Below, piece after piece: positions 50,280-58,493 of a stretch of DNA of 64,000 nt. The translations under genes were made by a program, and so were the position numbers. The DNA comes from UBA1479 sp038109305 (GTDB lineage: Bacteria; Pseudomonadota; Alphaproteobacteria; Rhodospirillales; Casp-alpha2): assembly GCA_038109305.1 (NCBI GenBank), contig JAYNIR010000003.1, positions 124,001-188,000 of the forward strand, in the 5' to 3' direction. The notes beneath the pieces were generated by a model. The model saw only the letters and a list, made by a program, of their open reading frames with translations. It did no database searches and had not been told where the DNA came from. The stretch's first letter is position 1. Every line of letters begins with the position of its first letter.

Positions 50280-50930
50280 TTAGTCGCCCTTGCTCTTGCC
50301 GTCGTCGTCGCCGTCGGACCTCGGGCGGCTCGCGACCACTTCGTCGATCAGGCCGAATTCCTTGGCTTCGTCGGCGGTCATGAATTTGTCGCGTTCCATC
50401 GCGTTTTCAATGGTTTCCAGGTCCTGGCCGGTGTGCTCGACGTAAATTTCGTTAAGCCGCTTGCGCAGGTTGAGAATTTCCCGGGCGTGGATTTCGATGT
50501 CCGTCGCCTGCCCCTGAAACCCGCCGGACGGCTGATGGACCATGATCCGGGCGTTCGGCAGGGCGTAGCGTTTTCCGGGCGCGCCGGCGGTCAAAAGCAA
50601 CGATCCCATGGACGCCGCCTGACCGATGCAAACGGTCGAAACGTCCGGCCGAATGTAGCGAATCGTATCGTAGATGGCCAAACCGGAGGTCACAATTCCG
50701 CCCGGCGAATTGATGTAGAACGCAATGTCCTTGGACGGGTTTTCCGATTCCAGGAACAGAAACTGCGCGCAGACCAGGCTCGAAACATAATCCTCGACCC
50801 CGCCGGTCAGAAAAATGATCCGTTCCTTCAACAGCCGGGAATATATGTCGTAGGCTCGCTCGCCCCGGTTGGTGGTTTCCACCACCATGGGCACGAGGGT
50901 GTTCATATATGTTTCGACGGGATCGCGCAT
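50280..50930 (-). CDS. clpP: ATP-dependent Clp protease proteolytic subunit
   Basis: Serine protease barrel used with ClpX. The 216-residue product has the catalytic Ser in GQAASMGSLLL, the His in MVHQPSGG, and the Asp in the DRDKFM region. The segment IFLTGGVEDYVSSLV is present, with Gly-Gly-Val-Glu-Asp where most ClpP have GPVED. The C-terminal tail is Asp/Lys-rich. ATG 50930 (MRDPVETYMN) was chosen; the longer frame to 50981 is basic and unrelated. Confidence 0.96.
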   Translation of the reverse strand: MRDPVETYMNTLVPMVVETTNRGERAYDIYSRLLKERIIFLTGGVEDYVSSLVCAQFLFLESENPSKDIAFYINSPGGIVTSGLAIYDTIRYIRPDVSTVCIGQAASMGSLLLTAGAPGKRYALPNARIMVHQPSGGFQGQATDIEIHAREILNLRKRLNEIYVEHTGQDLETIENAMERDKFMTADEAKEFGLIDEVVASRPRSDGDDDGKSKGD

Positions 50931-51017
50931 GGTTCTGTCTCTTGACTTCGTTCGGTTGCGGCGGCCGTTCCGGCCAGCCAAGGTCTCCGCCCTGATAGCG
51001 TTCCCGGCCCCTGCCCG

Positions 51018-52526
51018 CTAGTCCTTTTTCTTGGCAGCTTTTTTCTTCGCCGCCGGCTTTTTCTTGGCGGCGCCGTCGTCGTCGCCGGATTTCGAAGCCG
51101 CCTTTTTCTGGGCGGCCATTTTCTTCGCCGACGGCTTCTTATCATTGCTTTCCGCTGCCTCGGCCTCTTCCTGAAGCGCCTTCATCAGGCCGTCGATGGT
51201 CGTCGGCTTTTCCGTCACGTCGGCGAGTTCCAGGATATAGTCGATGACCTTTTCCTCGTAGACCGGCGCCTTGATCTGTTCCTGCGCCTGTTCGTTGGAG
51301 CGGAAGAATTCCAGCACCTTCTGTTCCTGGCCCGGGTATTTTTGAGCTTCGCGCGTCATCGCCCGGTTCACGTCTTCCTGGGCGACCTGGATGTTGTTGG
51401 CGCGGCCCACTTCCGACAGCAACAGGCCCAATTTCACCCGTCGCGCCGCGATATCGCGGAATTCCGCCTGATGCTCGTCGTCCGACTTATCGTCGTCATG
51501 ATCGTGGTCATGATCGTGGTCATGGTCGTGGTCATGGTCGTGGTTATGACCGTGGGTCTTGCGCTGTTCCTCGAACTGGGCCCAGATGCTTTGGAATTCC
51601 TGTTCGACCAAGTTCGGCGGCGTTTCAAACTCGTGGGCTTCGGCTAACTTGTCCAAAAGCACCCGCTTGGTCTGCATCCGCGCCATTTCGTCGAATTCCC
51701 GGCGCTGGCCCTCGATGATCTGTTCCTTAAGCTCAACCAGGCTGTCGACGCCGGCCTTTTTCGCCAGATCGTCGTTGATTGCCGCCGGTTTGGGCTCACG
51801 AATCTCATGCACCTTGACGTCGAATTCGGCTTCCTGGCCGGCCAGTTCCTTGGCGCCGTATTCGTCAGGAAACTTGACCTTGACCACCGCGTCGGCACCG
51901 GTATCGAGGCCGATCAGCTGATCTTCGAAGCCCGGGATGAACGACCCTGACCCGAGTTCAAGATGATAGCCCTCGGCCTTGCCGCCAGGAAATTCCTCGC
52001 CGTTGAGCTTGCCGGTGAAGTCGATGACGACGATGTCGCCGGACTTGGTCTTGCGTGCGGTGGCGACCGGCTCCGACGTCTTGTGGGCGCTCGCCAGGTT
52101 CTTAAGCGTTTCGTCCACTTGCTTGTCGTCCGGCTTGAGGACCATTTTCTCCAGCTTCAGCTTGGAGAAATCCATGGTCTTGATCTCCGGCAGCACGTCG
52201 ACGGCCAGCGTGTATTCCAAGTCCTTGCCTTCGTCGAAGGCGGTGATTTCCACCTGCGGCTGGCCGGCCGGGCGGATACCCTTTTCGGACAGCGCCTGGG
52301 CGGATGAATCGTTCACCGCCTGGTCCAGGATTTCGCCCATAATCGCGGGGCCGTAACGCTTGCGCAGCAGCTTGACGGGCACCTTTCCAGGGCGGAAGCC
52401 CGGCAGCGCCGCGCTTTTCGCGACTTCTTCCAGGCGCAGGTTGATTTTCTCTTCGATGTCTTTGGCGGCCAGGGTAACTTTGTACTCGCGGCTCAGGCCT
52501 TCGGATTTGGTCTCAACGACTTGCAT
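51018..52526 (-). CDS. tig: Trigger factor with a His-Asp repeat insert
   Basis: Ribosome-bound chaperone and prolyl isomerase. The 502-residue product has the ribosome-binding domain (GFRPGKVPVKLLRKRYG, residues about 43-59), the PPIase domain (VVIDFTGKLNGEEFPGG ... FIPGFEDQLIG) and the C-terminal chaperone arms. It is 50-70 residues longer than usual for two reasons. First, a His-Asp alternating tract lies at about residues 322-345, coded by a hexanucleotide repeat. Second, a Lys/Ala-rich tail of about 45 residues closes the protein. GGGAG precedes the ATG by 6 bases. Confidence 0.95.
   Translation of the reverse strand: MQVVETKSEGLSREYKVTLAAKDIEEKINLRLEEVAKSAALPGFRPGKVPVKLLRKRYGPAIMGEILDQAVNDSSAQALSEKGIRPAGQPQVEITAFDEGKDLEYTLAVDVLPEIKTMDFSKLKLEKMVLKPDDKQVDETLKNLASAHKTSEPVATARKTKSGDIVVIDFTGKLNGEEFPGGKAEGYHLELGSGSFIPGFEDQLIGLDTGADAVVKVKFPDEYGAKELAGQEAEFDVKVHEIREPKPAAINDDLAKKAGVDSLVELKEQIIEGQRREFDEMARMQTKRVLLDKLAEAHEFETPPNLVEQEFQSIWAQFEEQRKTHGHNHDHDHDHDHDHDHDHDDDKSDDEHQAEFRDIAARRVKLGLLLSEVGRANNIQVAQEDVNRAMTREAQKYPGQEQKVLEFFRSNEQAQEQIKAPVYEEKVIDYILELADVTEKPTTIDGLMKALQEEAEAAESNDKKPSAKKMAAQKKAASKSGDDDGAAKKKPAAKKKAAKKKD
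51485..51560. repeat. Hexanucleotide repeat coding (His-Asp)n in tig
   Basis: The units alternate GTGGTC and ATGATC (plus strand) around 51495-51550 and code for at least eight His-Asp pairs on the minus strand. Runs of this type change length by replication slippage, so the tract probably varies between strains. Confidence 0.85.
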
Positions 52527-52894
52527 GGGACTCCCAGTTCGGCGTTCTAAAGGGCGCCGCTGTCATATTCGGCGGGGCGCCCGGGGGACATATCGTGCAA
52601 TGGACGGTCGGTTCAAGAGGCCGGTGTTATAGGCCCCCCGCCGTTTGCGGGCAATGGTAAGTTGGGGCCGCCTTCGGTGAGGATTTGACGGGTACGCCTT
52701 TGCCCGAGATGCGGTTCCGGGTGGCCTGCCGCGCAATCGCCCACCTTCGCCGAGGCTTAGGTGGGCATTCGATCCGTTGATGCTTCACCGCCAACCGCGC
52801 TGAAACGTCCAGCCCGCTTTCGCCTCGCCTCAGCGCGGCATCCGCTTCTCTAACGCTCCACCGCTCATCGCGCTGTAGCGTAAGCGAAAGCGGA
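52527..52894. other. Gap between tig and tRNA-Leu with a large inverted repeat
   Basis: No gene is seen in these 368 bases. The right half carries a nested inverted repeat: outer arms CCGCTTTCGC (52814) and GCGAAAGCGG (52884), inner arms AGCGCG (52832) and CGCGCT (52869). The outer arm ends one base from the tRNA-Leu CCA. Another CGGGTGGC-type stretch at 52718 resembles the one by tRNA-Val. Confidence 0.5.
52814..52893 (-). repeat. Nested inverted repeat directly 3' of tRNA-Leu
   Basis: The outer arms (10 bp, perfect) and inner arms (6 bp, perfect) could fold into a long stem on the tRNA-Leu trailer. No T-run follows. It may be a termination or processing structure, or a dispersed palindromic element that sits beside the tRNA gene. 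Confidence 0.5.
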
Positions 52895-52979
52895 TGGTGC
52901 GGGCGGAGGGATTTGAACCCCCATGACCGAAGTCACCAGGACCTAAACCTGACGCGTCTACCAATTTCGCCACGCCCGC
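52895..52979 (-). tRNA. tRNA-Leu (TAG)
   Basis: The 85-nt gene has acceptor GCGGGCG/CGCCCGC, D-arm with TGGCGAAATTGGTAGACGC, and anticodon stem TCAGG/CCTGG with loop TTTAGGT (anticodon TAG). It has a long variable arm (TGACTTCGGTCA) as expected for Leu, and T-arm GGGGGTTCAAATCCC. CCA is encoded. Confidence 0.97.
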
Positions 52980-53061
52980 AACGCCGTTTGGCCGGGTGGT
53001 CTTAGCGCATCCCGGCGGGTGTTTGAAGAGGCCGCGTAAAGGACCGACCCGATACCGCCGC

Positions 53062-54552
53062 TCAGCCATCCAACCCAAAGGCACGGTAGAGGCCCGGCAG
53101 GGCATCGGGGATGTCTTCGGCGATCAGGCCGCGGCCGATACGGTTGGCCGCCTCGGCATGCAGCCAGACCGCCGCCGCCGCCGCCCGGAACGGCGCCATC
53201 CCCCGGCCCATGAGGGCGGCGATCATGCCGGCCAGCACGTCGCCCGTACCCGCCGTCGCCAAATGGGGCGAGCCGTTGGCGTTGATCAGCGCCCGCCCGC
53301 CGGGCGCCGCGATGACCGTATCCGGGCCTTTAAGGACGATGACGCACCCGGCTTCTGCCGCCGCTTGGCGGGCGCGGGTCAGTTTGTCGCCGTCGCCCGG
53401 GAACAGGCGAGCAAATTCGCCTTCGTGCGGGGTCAGGACCGTGCTGCCGTGCGCCGCCACGATCAGGGCCGCCCGGTGGCGGGCGAACGCCGTCAGCGCG
53501 CCGGCGTCCAGGACCAATGGCTTCCCTGTCGCCAGCGCCGCCGAAACCCGCGTCCGAGTCACGTCCGTCGGCAGGCTTCCGGGCCCGATCACCAGCCCGT
53601 GGCAGGTGTCCTTGTTGATGATTGCCGGATAGGCGCCGGCGCCGATGCATTCGGCGACCAGCAAGCCCAGTGCGCCGCCCCGGTAAACATCGGCGGCATC
53701 CGGGCGGCAGGCGGTGGTCACCATGCCGGCGCCGGCTCGCCGCGCCGCCGCCGCCGCCAGACACGCCGCTCCCGGCATGTTGCGGCTGCCCCAGATGACG
53801 ATGTGGCCGCGCTTATACTTATGGTCAGCCACCTCGGCGGCTGGCCACTGGCGGCGCCACAGATCCATGGCGTTGATCCCCGCTTTCGGCCCGATCCCGG
53901 CGACCACGTCGTCGGATATACCGATGTCGGCGACGGTCAAGTCACCGGCGAGGCCGCGCCCCGGCTCCAGATAATGCCCCGGCTTGGCGCGGCAGAACGT
54001 TACCGTCGCTGCCGCCTTCACTGCAATGCCGTCCCTCCCGCCCAGGACCGCGCCGGTATCACCATTGACGCCCGACGGCAGGTCGACGGCGACCACCGGC
54101 AATCCCGACGCATTGACCGCCGCCACCAAGGCCGCCGCGGAGCCGTCCAGCAGGCGGCTCAGCCCGGCCCCAAACAACGCGTCGATGACTACGCCCTCAC
54201 CGCCGTCGAGGATCTTTCGGACAGCGGCGCTGTCCGGCACTTCGACCGGACCTTTCCAGCGGGCCGCCGCCACGGCCGCATCGCCTTTCAAGGCCGCCGC
54301 GTCGCCCAGCAGCGCAAGAACGACCACCCGGCCCCGCGCCGCCAGCCGGCGCGCCGCAACGAAGCCGTCGCCGCCGTTATTGCCGGGCCCGCACAGCACC
54401 AGGACCGGGCCCGGGAACCGAGCCGCCCTTTGCGCCACCCAAAGGCCAGCGACTTCCATCAGCTCAATGCCGGGAATGCCGCCCGCGATAGCCGCCTGGT
54501 CGGCACGGGCCATTTCGTCGACGGTCAACAGCTCAAACCCCGTTTGGGTCAT
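53062..54552 (-). CDS. nnr: Bifunctional NAD(P)H-hydrate repair enzyme
   Basis: Repairs hydrated NADH and NADPH. The 496-residue product has an N-terminal epimerase domain (YjeF_N: LCGPGNNGGDGFVAAR, DALFGAGLSR). The C-terminal ADP-dependent dehydratase domain of the ribokinase type has KRGHIVIWGS, LTPHEGEFARLFPG and the ATP/ADP site NGSPHLATAGTGDVLAGMIAALMG. Both halves look intact. The start at 54552 (MTQTGFELLTVDEM) fits the family; an upstream frame to 54654 does not. Confidence 0.94.
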   Translation of the reverse strand: MTQTGFELLTVDEMARADQAAIAGGIPGIELMEVAGLWVAQRAARFPGPVLVLCGPGNNGGDGFVAARRLAARGRVVVLALLGDAAALKGDAAVAAARWKGPVEVPDSAAVRKILDGGEGVVIDALFGAGLSRLLDGSAAALVAAVNASGLPVVAVDLPSGVNGDTGAVLGGRDGIAVKAAATVTFCRAKPGHYLEPGRGLAGDLTVADIGISDDVVAGIGPKAGINAMDLWRRQWPAAEVADHKYKRGHIVIWGSRNMPGAACLAAAAARRAGAGMVTTACRPDAADVYRGGALGLLVAECIGAGAYPAIINKDTCHGLVIGPGSLPTDVTRTRVSAALATGKPLVLDAGALTAFARHRAALIVAAHGSTVLTPHEGEFARLFPGDGDKLTRARQAAAEAGCVIVLKGPDTVIAAPGGRALINANGSPHLATAGTGDVLAGMIAALMGRGMAPFRAAAAAVWLHAEAANRIGRGLIAEDIPDALPGLYRAFGLDG

Positions 54553-54770
54553 CAATATCGCTTCCCGGCAAATACGTCTCTCGGCTTCGGACGAGGCGAA
54601 GTATAATCGCCCCGGCGTCGCCTGTCTGCGGGATCCGGCGGGCCGCCGCGTCATCGTCAGGGGCGCGGAACCAGGCTCGAATTTAATTAATAAATTACAA
54701 GAGAAAATATTTTTATCTATTTGTAATAAAGTAAATTATTTCCACACTTGGATCAGTCATTCTGTCCAGC

Positions 54771-55756
54771 GTGGGCGCCTTCGGCCCGGCCGTGTTCTGG
54801 CCGGCCGCGGGCGTCGGCCTGATCGCCGGACTGGCGGCGGCGATCGGCCTTCGGGCGCTCGACGGACCGGCCGCCCCAGCGGCGGACAAACCGGGCGGCG
54901 TCGCCGAAACCGTCTTTCCAGCCCGCGATCCGGGGATGCTGGGCACGCAGCTCGACAACGCGCCAAAGACGCGCTCCGCGCCGCCAAGGAACATGCCGAG
55001 GTCTCGGACCGGGCAAAGTCAGAATTCATCGCCAACATGAGCCACGAGCTCCGCACGCCGTTGAATTCGATCATCGGGTTTTCCGACCTGCTGGTCGATC
55101 AGACCTTCGGCGAAATCAGCCCGCCGCAATATCGGGAGTGCGCGGTCGACATCAACGACGCGGGCAAACATCTGCTGCAGCTGATCAACGACCTGCTGGA
55201 TCTGGCGCGGATTGAGCGCGGCCAGCTGAGCCTGAACGAACAGCGGCTCGACGTGGGCCAGATGCTCAACGCCTGCGTCAAACTGGCCCGCGAAAGGGCG
55301 ATCGGGTCCGGGGTCCAGGTGCGGCTTAACTGCCCGGCCGATTTTCCGCCGCTTTTTGGGGATGAGCTGCGGATCAAGCAGGCGGTGGTCAACCTGTTGT
55401 CGAACGCGGTCAAGTTCTCGGACAAAGGGCTCGAGGTCACGGTTTCGGCGGCGGCGACGGATGCCGGCGGCATCTGTCTTTCGGTCACCGACCAGGGGAT
55501 CGGCATCGCCCAGAAGGACCTGGCCGTGGCACTGTCCGAATTCGGCCAGGTCGACGGCTCCCTCACCCGCCGGCACGAGGGTACGGGCCTCGGGCCCAGC
55601 CTGTCCCGCAAGCTGGTCGAACTTCACCAGGGGCGGCTCGAACTGGACAGTCAGGTCGGCGTCGGCACCACGGCGCGGCTGCTGTTTCCGAAAACCCGCA
55701 CCCTCGACGCGCCGTCCCCCCGTTTCAGGCCCTTTGTTTCAAGCACTCCCGCTTGA
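54771..55756 (+). pseudogene. Frameshifted PAS-less histidine kinase
   Basis: The first part (54771 to about 54960) reads a membrane-anchor-like segment (VFWPAAGVGLIAGLAAAIG). The rest, in another frame, reads the kinase core from AKDALRAAKEHAEVS onward. It has phosphoacceptor NMSHELRTPLNSIIGFSDLL, N-box NLLSNAVKFS, G1 VTDQGIGIA and G2 EGTGLGPSLSRKLVEL. One missing base near 54950-55000 is needed to join them. The second Leu of the usual GLGL box is a Pro. It may be inactive, or the break may be a sequencing error. It is transcribed away from nnr and towards imuA. Confidence 0.7.
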
Positions 55757-55777
55757 CCAAGTTCATTGCCCGAATTA

Positions 55778-55792
55778 GAACAAAACAAGAAC
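55778..55792 (+). promoter_or_regulatory. LexA (SOS) box before imuA
   Basis: GAAC-AAAACAA-GAAC is a perfect alphaproteobacterial LexA site (GAAC-N7-GAAC). It lies 45 bases before the imuA ATG, and a TAATAT hexamer follows 4 bases later at 55797. Repression by LexA and induction by DNA damage are expected from this match and from the gene content. Confidence 0.9.
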
Positions 55793-55837
55793 AATGTAAT
55801 ATGCCAGTGGCGTAACGAACAAACCAAGGAGACAGAC

Positions 55838-56710
55838 ATGCCCGGCCCTTCAACCGGCCCGGAGCGGGCCGTTTCGCCGACGGCGAACACCGCCGGGGGG
55901 ACCGGCCCGGTTACCCTCGACGTCCTCAAGCGGCGGATCGCCACCCTGGAGCATCATGCCCCGCCCACGGGAGGCATGGCTGGGGGCACGGCGGGCGCCG
56001 CCCCGGCCACGGTTTCCTTAGGGTTGGCGGCGCTCGACCAGCATCTGCCCTGGGGCGGCCTGCCCCGAGCGGCGCTGCACGAAATCGCCGCCGCCTCGGC
56101 CCCGGCGGCGGGCGGCTTCGCGGCGGCGCTGTTGGGGCTTTCGTCCCGCGCGCATGTAGGCCATACCCCCGGCCGCCCGGTCGTCTGGTGCCGCCGTCCC
56201 GCCCGGGGGTTCAGTCCGGGCCTCTACGGCGCCGGGCTCGCCCGCTTCGGGCTTGGCCCCGGCAACCTGATCCTGGCCGAGGCCGGGGACACGCCGTCGG
56301 TCTTCTGGGCCATGGAGGAATGCCTGAAAAGCCGTGCCGTCGCCGCCGTTCTGGGTGAACCGGGACCGGGCGGCGCGGACAGGGACGGTGGCCGGGCGCT
56401 GCGCCGGCTGCAATTGGCGGCGGAAACCTCGGGCGTCACGGCGTTTCTGCTGCTGACCGGGGGCGCGCGGGCGACCGCCGCCAACGCCACCCCTCACGCC
56501 GTCATGAGTCCCGCCGTGACTCGCTGGCGCGTCGGCGCGCGCCCGGCCGCCGCAGGCCAGGGTGACACCGCCTGGCGGGTTGACCTGACGCGGTGCCGGG
56601 GCGGCGGGCGGCCCGGCACCGGGGACGTGATCTGGCATGTCGAGGACGGAGACGGATGCGATGGAACGTATGCAGGCGCGGCGGCGGGTGGTTTCCGTCT
56701 GGCTGCCTGA
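55838..56710 (+). CDS. imuA: SOS mutagenesis protein ImuA
   Basis: RecA-like accessory protein of the ImuA-ImuB-DnaE2 lesion-bypass complex. The 290-residue product has the characteristic segments: a start near LDVLKRRIATLEHH, the strand VSLGLAALDQHLPWGGLPRAALHEI, and VVWCRRPARGFSPGLYGAGLARFGL. A full Walker A is not seen, as in most ImuA. AAGGAG precedes the ATG by about 7 bases. It is the first gene after the LexA box and overlaps imuB by 50 bp. Confidence 0.9.
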   Translation: MPGPSTGPERAVSPTANTAGGTGPVTLDVLKRRIATLEHHAPPTGGMAGGTAGAAPATVSLGLAALDQHLPWGGLPRAALHEIAAASAPAAGGFAAALLGLSSRAHVGHTPGRPVVWCRRPARGFSPGLYGAGLARFGLGPGNLILAEAGDTPSVFWAMEECLKSRAVAAVLGEPGPGGADRDGGRALRRLQLAAETSGVTAFLLLTGGARATAANATPHAVMSPAVTRWRVGARPAAAGQGDTAWRVDLTRCRGGGRPGTGDVIWHVEDGDGCDGTYAGAAAGGFRLAA

Positions 56711-58493
56711 GTTCGCCACGGACCGGCTGGCCCGGCGGCGGGAGGCTGGCGGGCCGCCCCCCTTTCCACTGGCCACCCCACGGGCGACCCCACTGGCCAC
56801 CGTGGCGCAGATCCGGGGCAGCCACCGGCTGGCCGCGGTCAACGGCGCGGCGCGGCGCGGCGGGCTCGCGCCGGGCCTGCCACTGGCCGACGCGCGGGCC
56901 CTTCTACCGGCGCTCGAAACTTTCCATGCCAATTCAGAAAACGATTTCAAAGCATTGGAAAATATAGCTCTTTGGGCCTGGCGTTACAGCCCTTCGACAG
57001 CCGTCGACGGCACCGCCCCGCCCGCCAATCACGGCGCCAGTTTCGGCCCCGATTGCGGCCCCGATTACGGGTTATGGCTCGACATCAGCGGCTGCGGCCA
57101 CCTGTTCGGCGGCGAGGCCCAACTGGCCGCCGATCTGATAAGTCGCCTGGGTCAGGCCGGGTACCGCGCGCAGGCGGGCCTGGCCGGCACGCCGGGGGCG
57201 GCCTGGGCCGTCGCCCGGTTCCGGGCGGATGATGACACGCCGGTCCGGGTCGTCCCGCCCGGCGGCGAACGGGACGCCCTCGCGCCGCTGTCGATCCGCG
57301 CGCTCCGGCTCGAGGACGCCCCGGCGCGCCTGCTGGAACGCCTGGGCCTTGCGCGGATCGGCGATCTTTATCCGCTCGCCCGCTCGGCCCTGGCGCAACG
57401 CGCCGGGCTCGGCCCGGCGATGCGGCTCGATCAGGCGCTGGGCGAGCGGGACGAGCCGATCTCCCCCATCGCGCCGCCGCCGGTCCTGCAGGTGCGGCTC
57501 AAGTTCCCCGACCCCATCGGCCTGGCAGACGATATCGAGGCCGCCCTCGACCGGTTGCTGCCGGCGCTCTGCGGCCGTCTGGAACGCGCCGGGATAGGCG
57601 CACGGCGGCTCGATTTCACGCTTTACCGGATCGACGGCACGGTATCCCGCGTCACCGCCGGCACCGGGCGCCCCGAACGGGACCCGGATCATCTGAAGCG
57701 GTTATTCCGGGAAAAGCTCGACGCCCTCGACCCCGGCTTCGGCGTCGAAACCGCGCTGCTGGCGACGCGGACGGCCGAGCCCATGGCGGCGGAACAGCAA
57801 TCGGCCGGAGACGCCGGGGCAGGCCAGGACACGGCGGCGCTCGGGTGGCTGATCGACCGGCTGGCCAACCGCCTGGGCCCCCGGGCGGTCACCGCCATCG
57901 CCCCCCGGGAAAGCCATCTGCCGGAGCGGGCCGAGACGCGCCGCCCCCTGGTCCGGGACGCGGCCCCGGCGGGTGCGCCGGTGAATAGGAATACGGACGC
58001 GGATGCGGCGGCCGCTCCGGGGATCGCCGGGCGCGCGCCCCGCCCGCTTTATCTGCTGCCCATGCCGGAGCCAGTGGACACGCTCACCCTCACGACTGGG
58101 GACCGAACGAATGGCCCCCCCGGGGCCACGGGGGGTCCCCGTTCAAATTTGGACCGGGGGGCACCCCCGGTGACCCCCATGGCCTTTCGCTGGCGCGGGC
58201 GGCAGCACACGATCCGCCGCGCCGACGGGCCGGAGCGAATCGAGCCGGAATGGTGGCGCAGTCTGGTTTCCCAGGGCCCCGGCAACGAAGACCGGCCGGA
58301 AGGCTCGGCGGCGACGCCGGACATCCCCGGGAACCGGGATTATTACGCCGTCGAGGACGACCGGGGGGAGCGCTTCTGGCTCTACCGCCAGAACGGCCCG
58401 GACCACGCCGCGCCCGCCGGCGCCCTGCGGCCTGGCGCACCGCCCGCCCCCGGCCGGGCCCCGAAGTGGTTTCTGCACGGGTTGTTTTCATGA
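56661..58493 (+). CDS. imuB: Catalytically dead Y-family polymerase ImuB
   Basis: Y-family polymerase homologue that links DnaE2 to the beta clamp in damage-induced mutagenesis. The 610-residue product starts VVSVWLPEFATDRLARRR and has GLWLDISGCGHLFGGE, the Y-family finger/palm region lacking the full catalytic triad, as is usual. It is longer than average, with Pro/Gly-rich stretches near residues 440-520, and ends AGRAPKWFLHGLFS. ATGs at 56637 and 56670 are alternative starts. Its stop overlaps dnaE2 by 4 bp. Confidence 0.9.
   Translation: MERMQARRRVVSVWLPEFATDRLARRREAGGPPPFPLATPRATPLATVAQIRGSHRLAAVNGAARRGGLAPGLPLADARALLPALETFHANSENDFKALENIALWAWRYSPSTAVDGTAPPANHGASFGPDCGPDYGLWLDISGCGHLFGGEAQLAADLISRLGQAGYRAQAGLAGTPGAAWAVARFRADDDTPVRVVPPGGERDALAPLSIRALRLEDAPARLLERLGLARIGDLYPLARSALAQRAGLGPAMRLDQALGERDEPISPIAPPPVLQVRLKFPDPIGLADDIEAALDRLLPALCGRLERAGIGARRLDFTLYRIDGTVSRVTAGTGRPERDPDHLKRLFREKLDALDPGFGVETALLATRTAEPMAAEQQSAGDAGAGQDTAALGWLIDRLANRLGPRAVTAIAPRESHLPERAETRRPLVRDAAPAGAPVNRNTDADAAAAPGIAGRAPRPLYLLPMPEPVDTLTLTTGDRTNGPPGATGGPRSNLDRGAPPVTPMAFRWRGRQHTIRRADGPERIEPEWWRSLVSQGPGNEDRPEGSAATPDIPGNRDYYAVEDDRGERFWLYRQNGPDHAAPAGALRPGAPPAPGRAPKWFLHGLFS

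Noticed and set aside
51485..51560. CRISPR-like repeat array
   Set aside because: The units are hexanucleotides within an open gene, without spacers or cas genes. No CRISPR array was found anywhere in the window.
53984..54700. N-terminal 240 codons in frame with the broken kinase
   Set aside because: This part is antisense to nnr and Pro/Arg/Ser-rich; it cannot be the kinase N-terminus.
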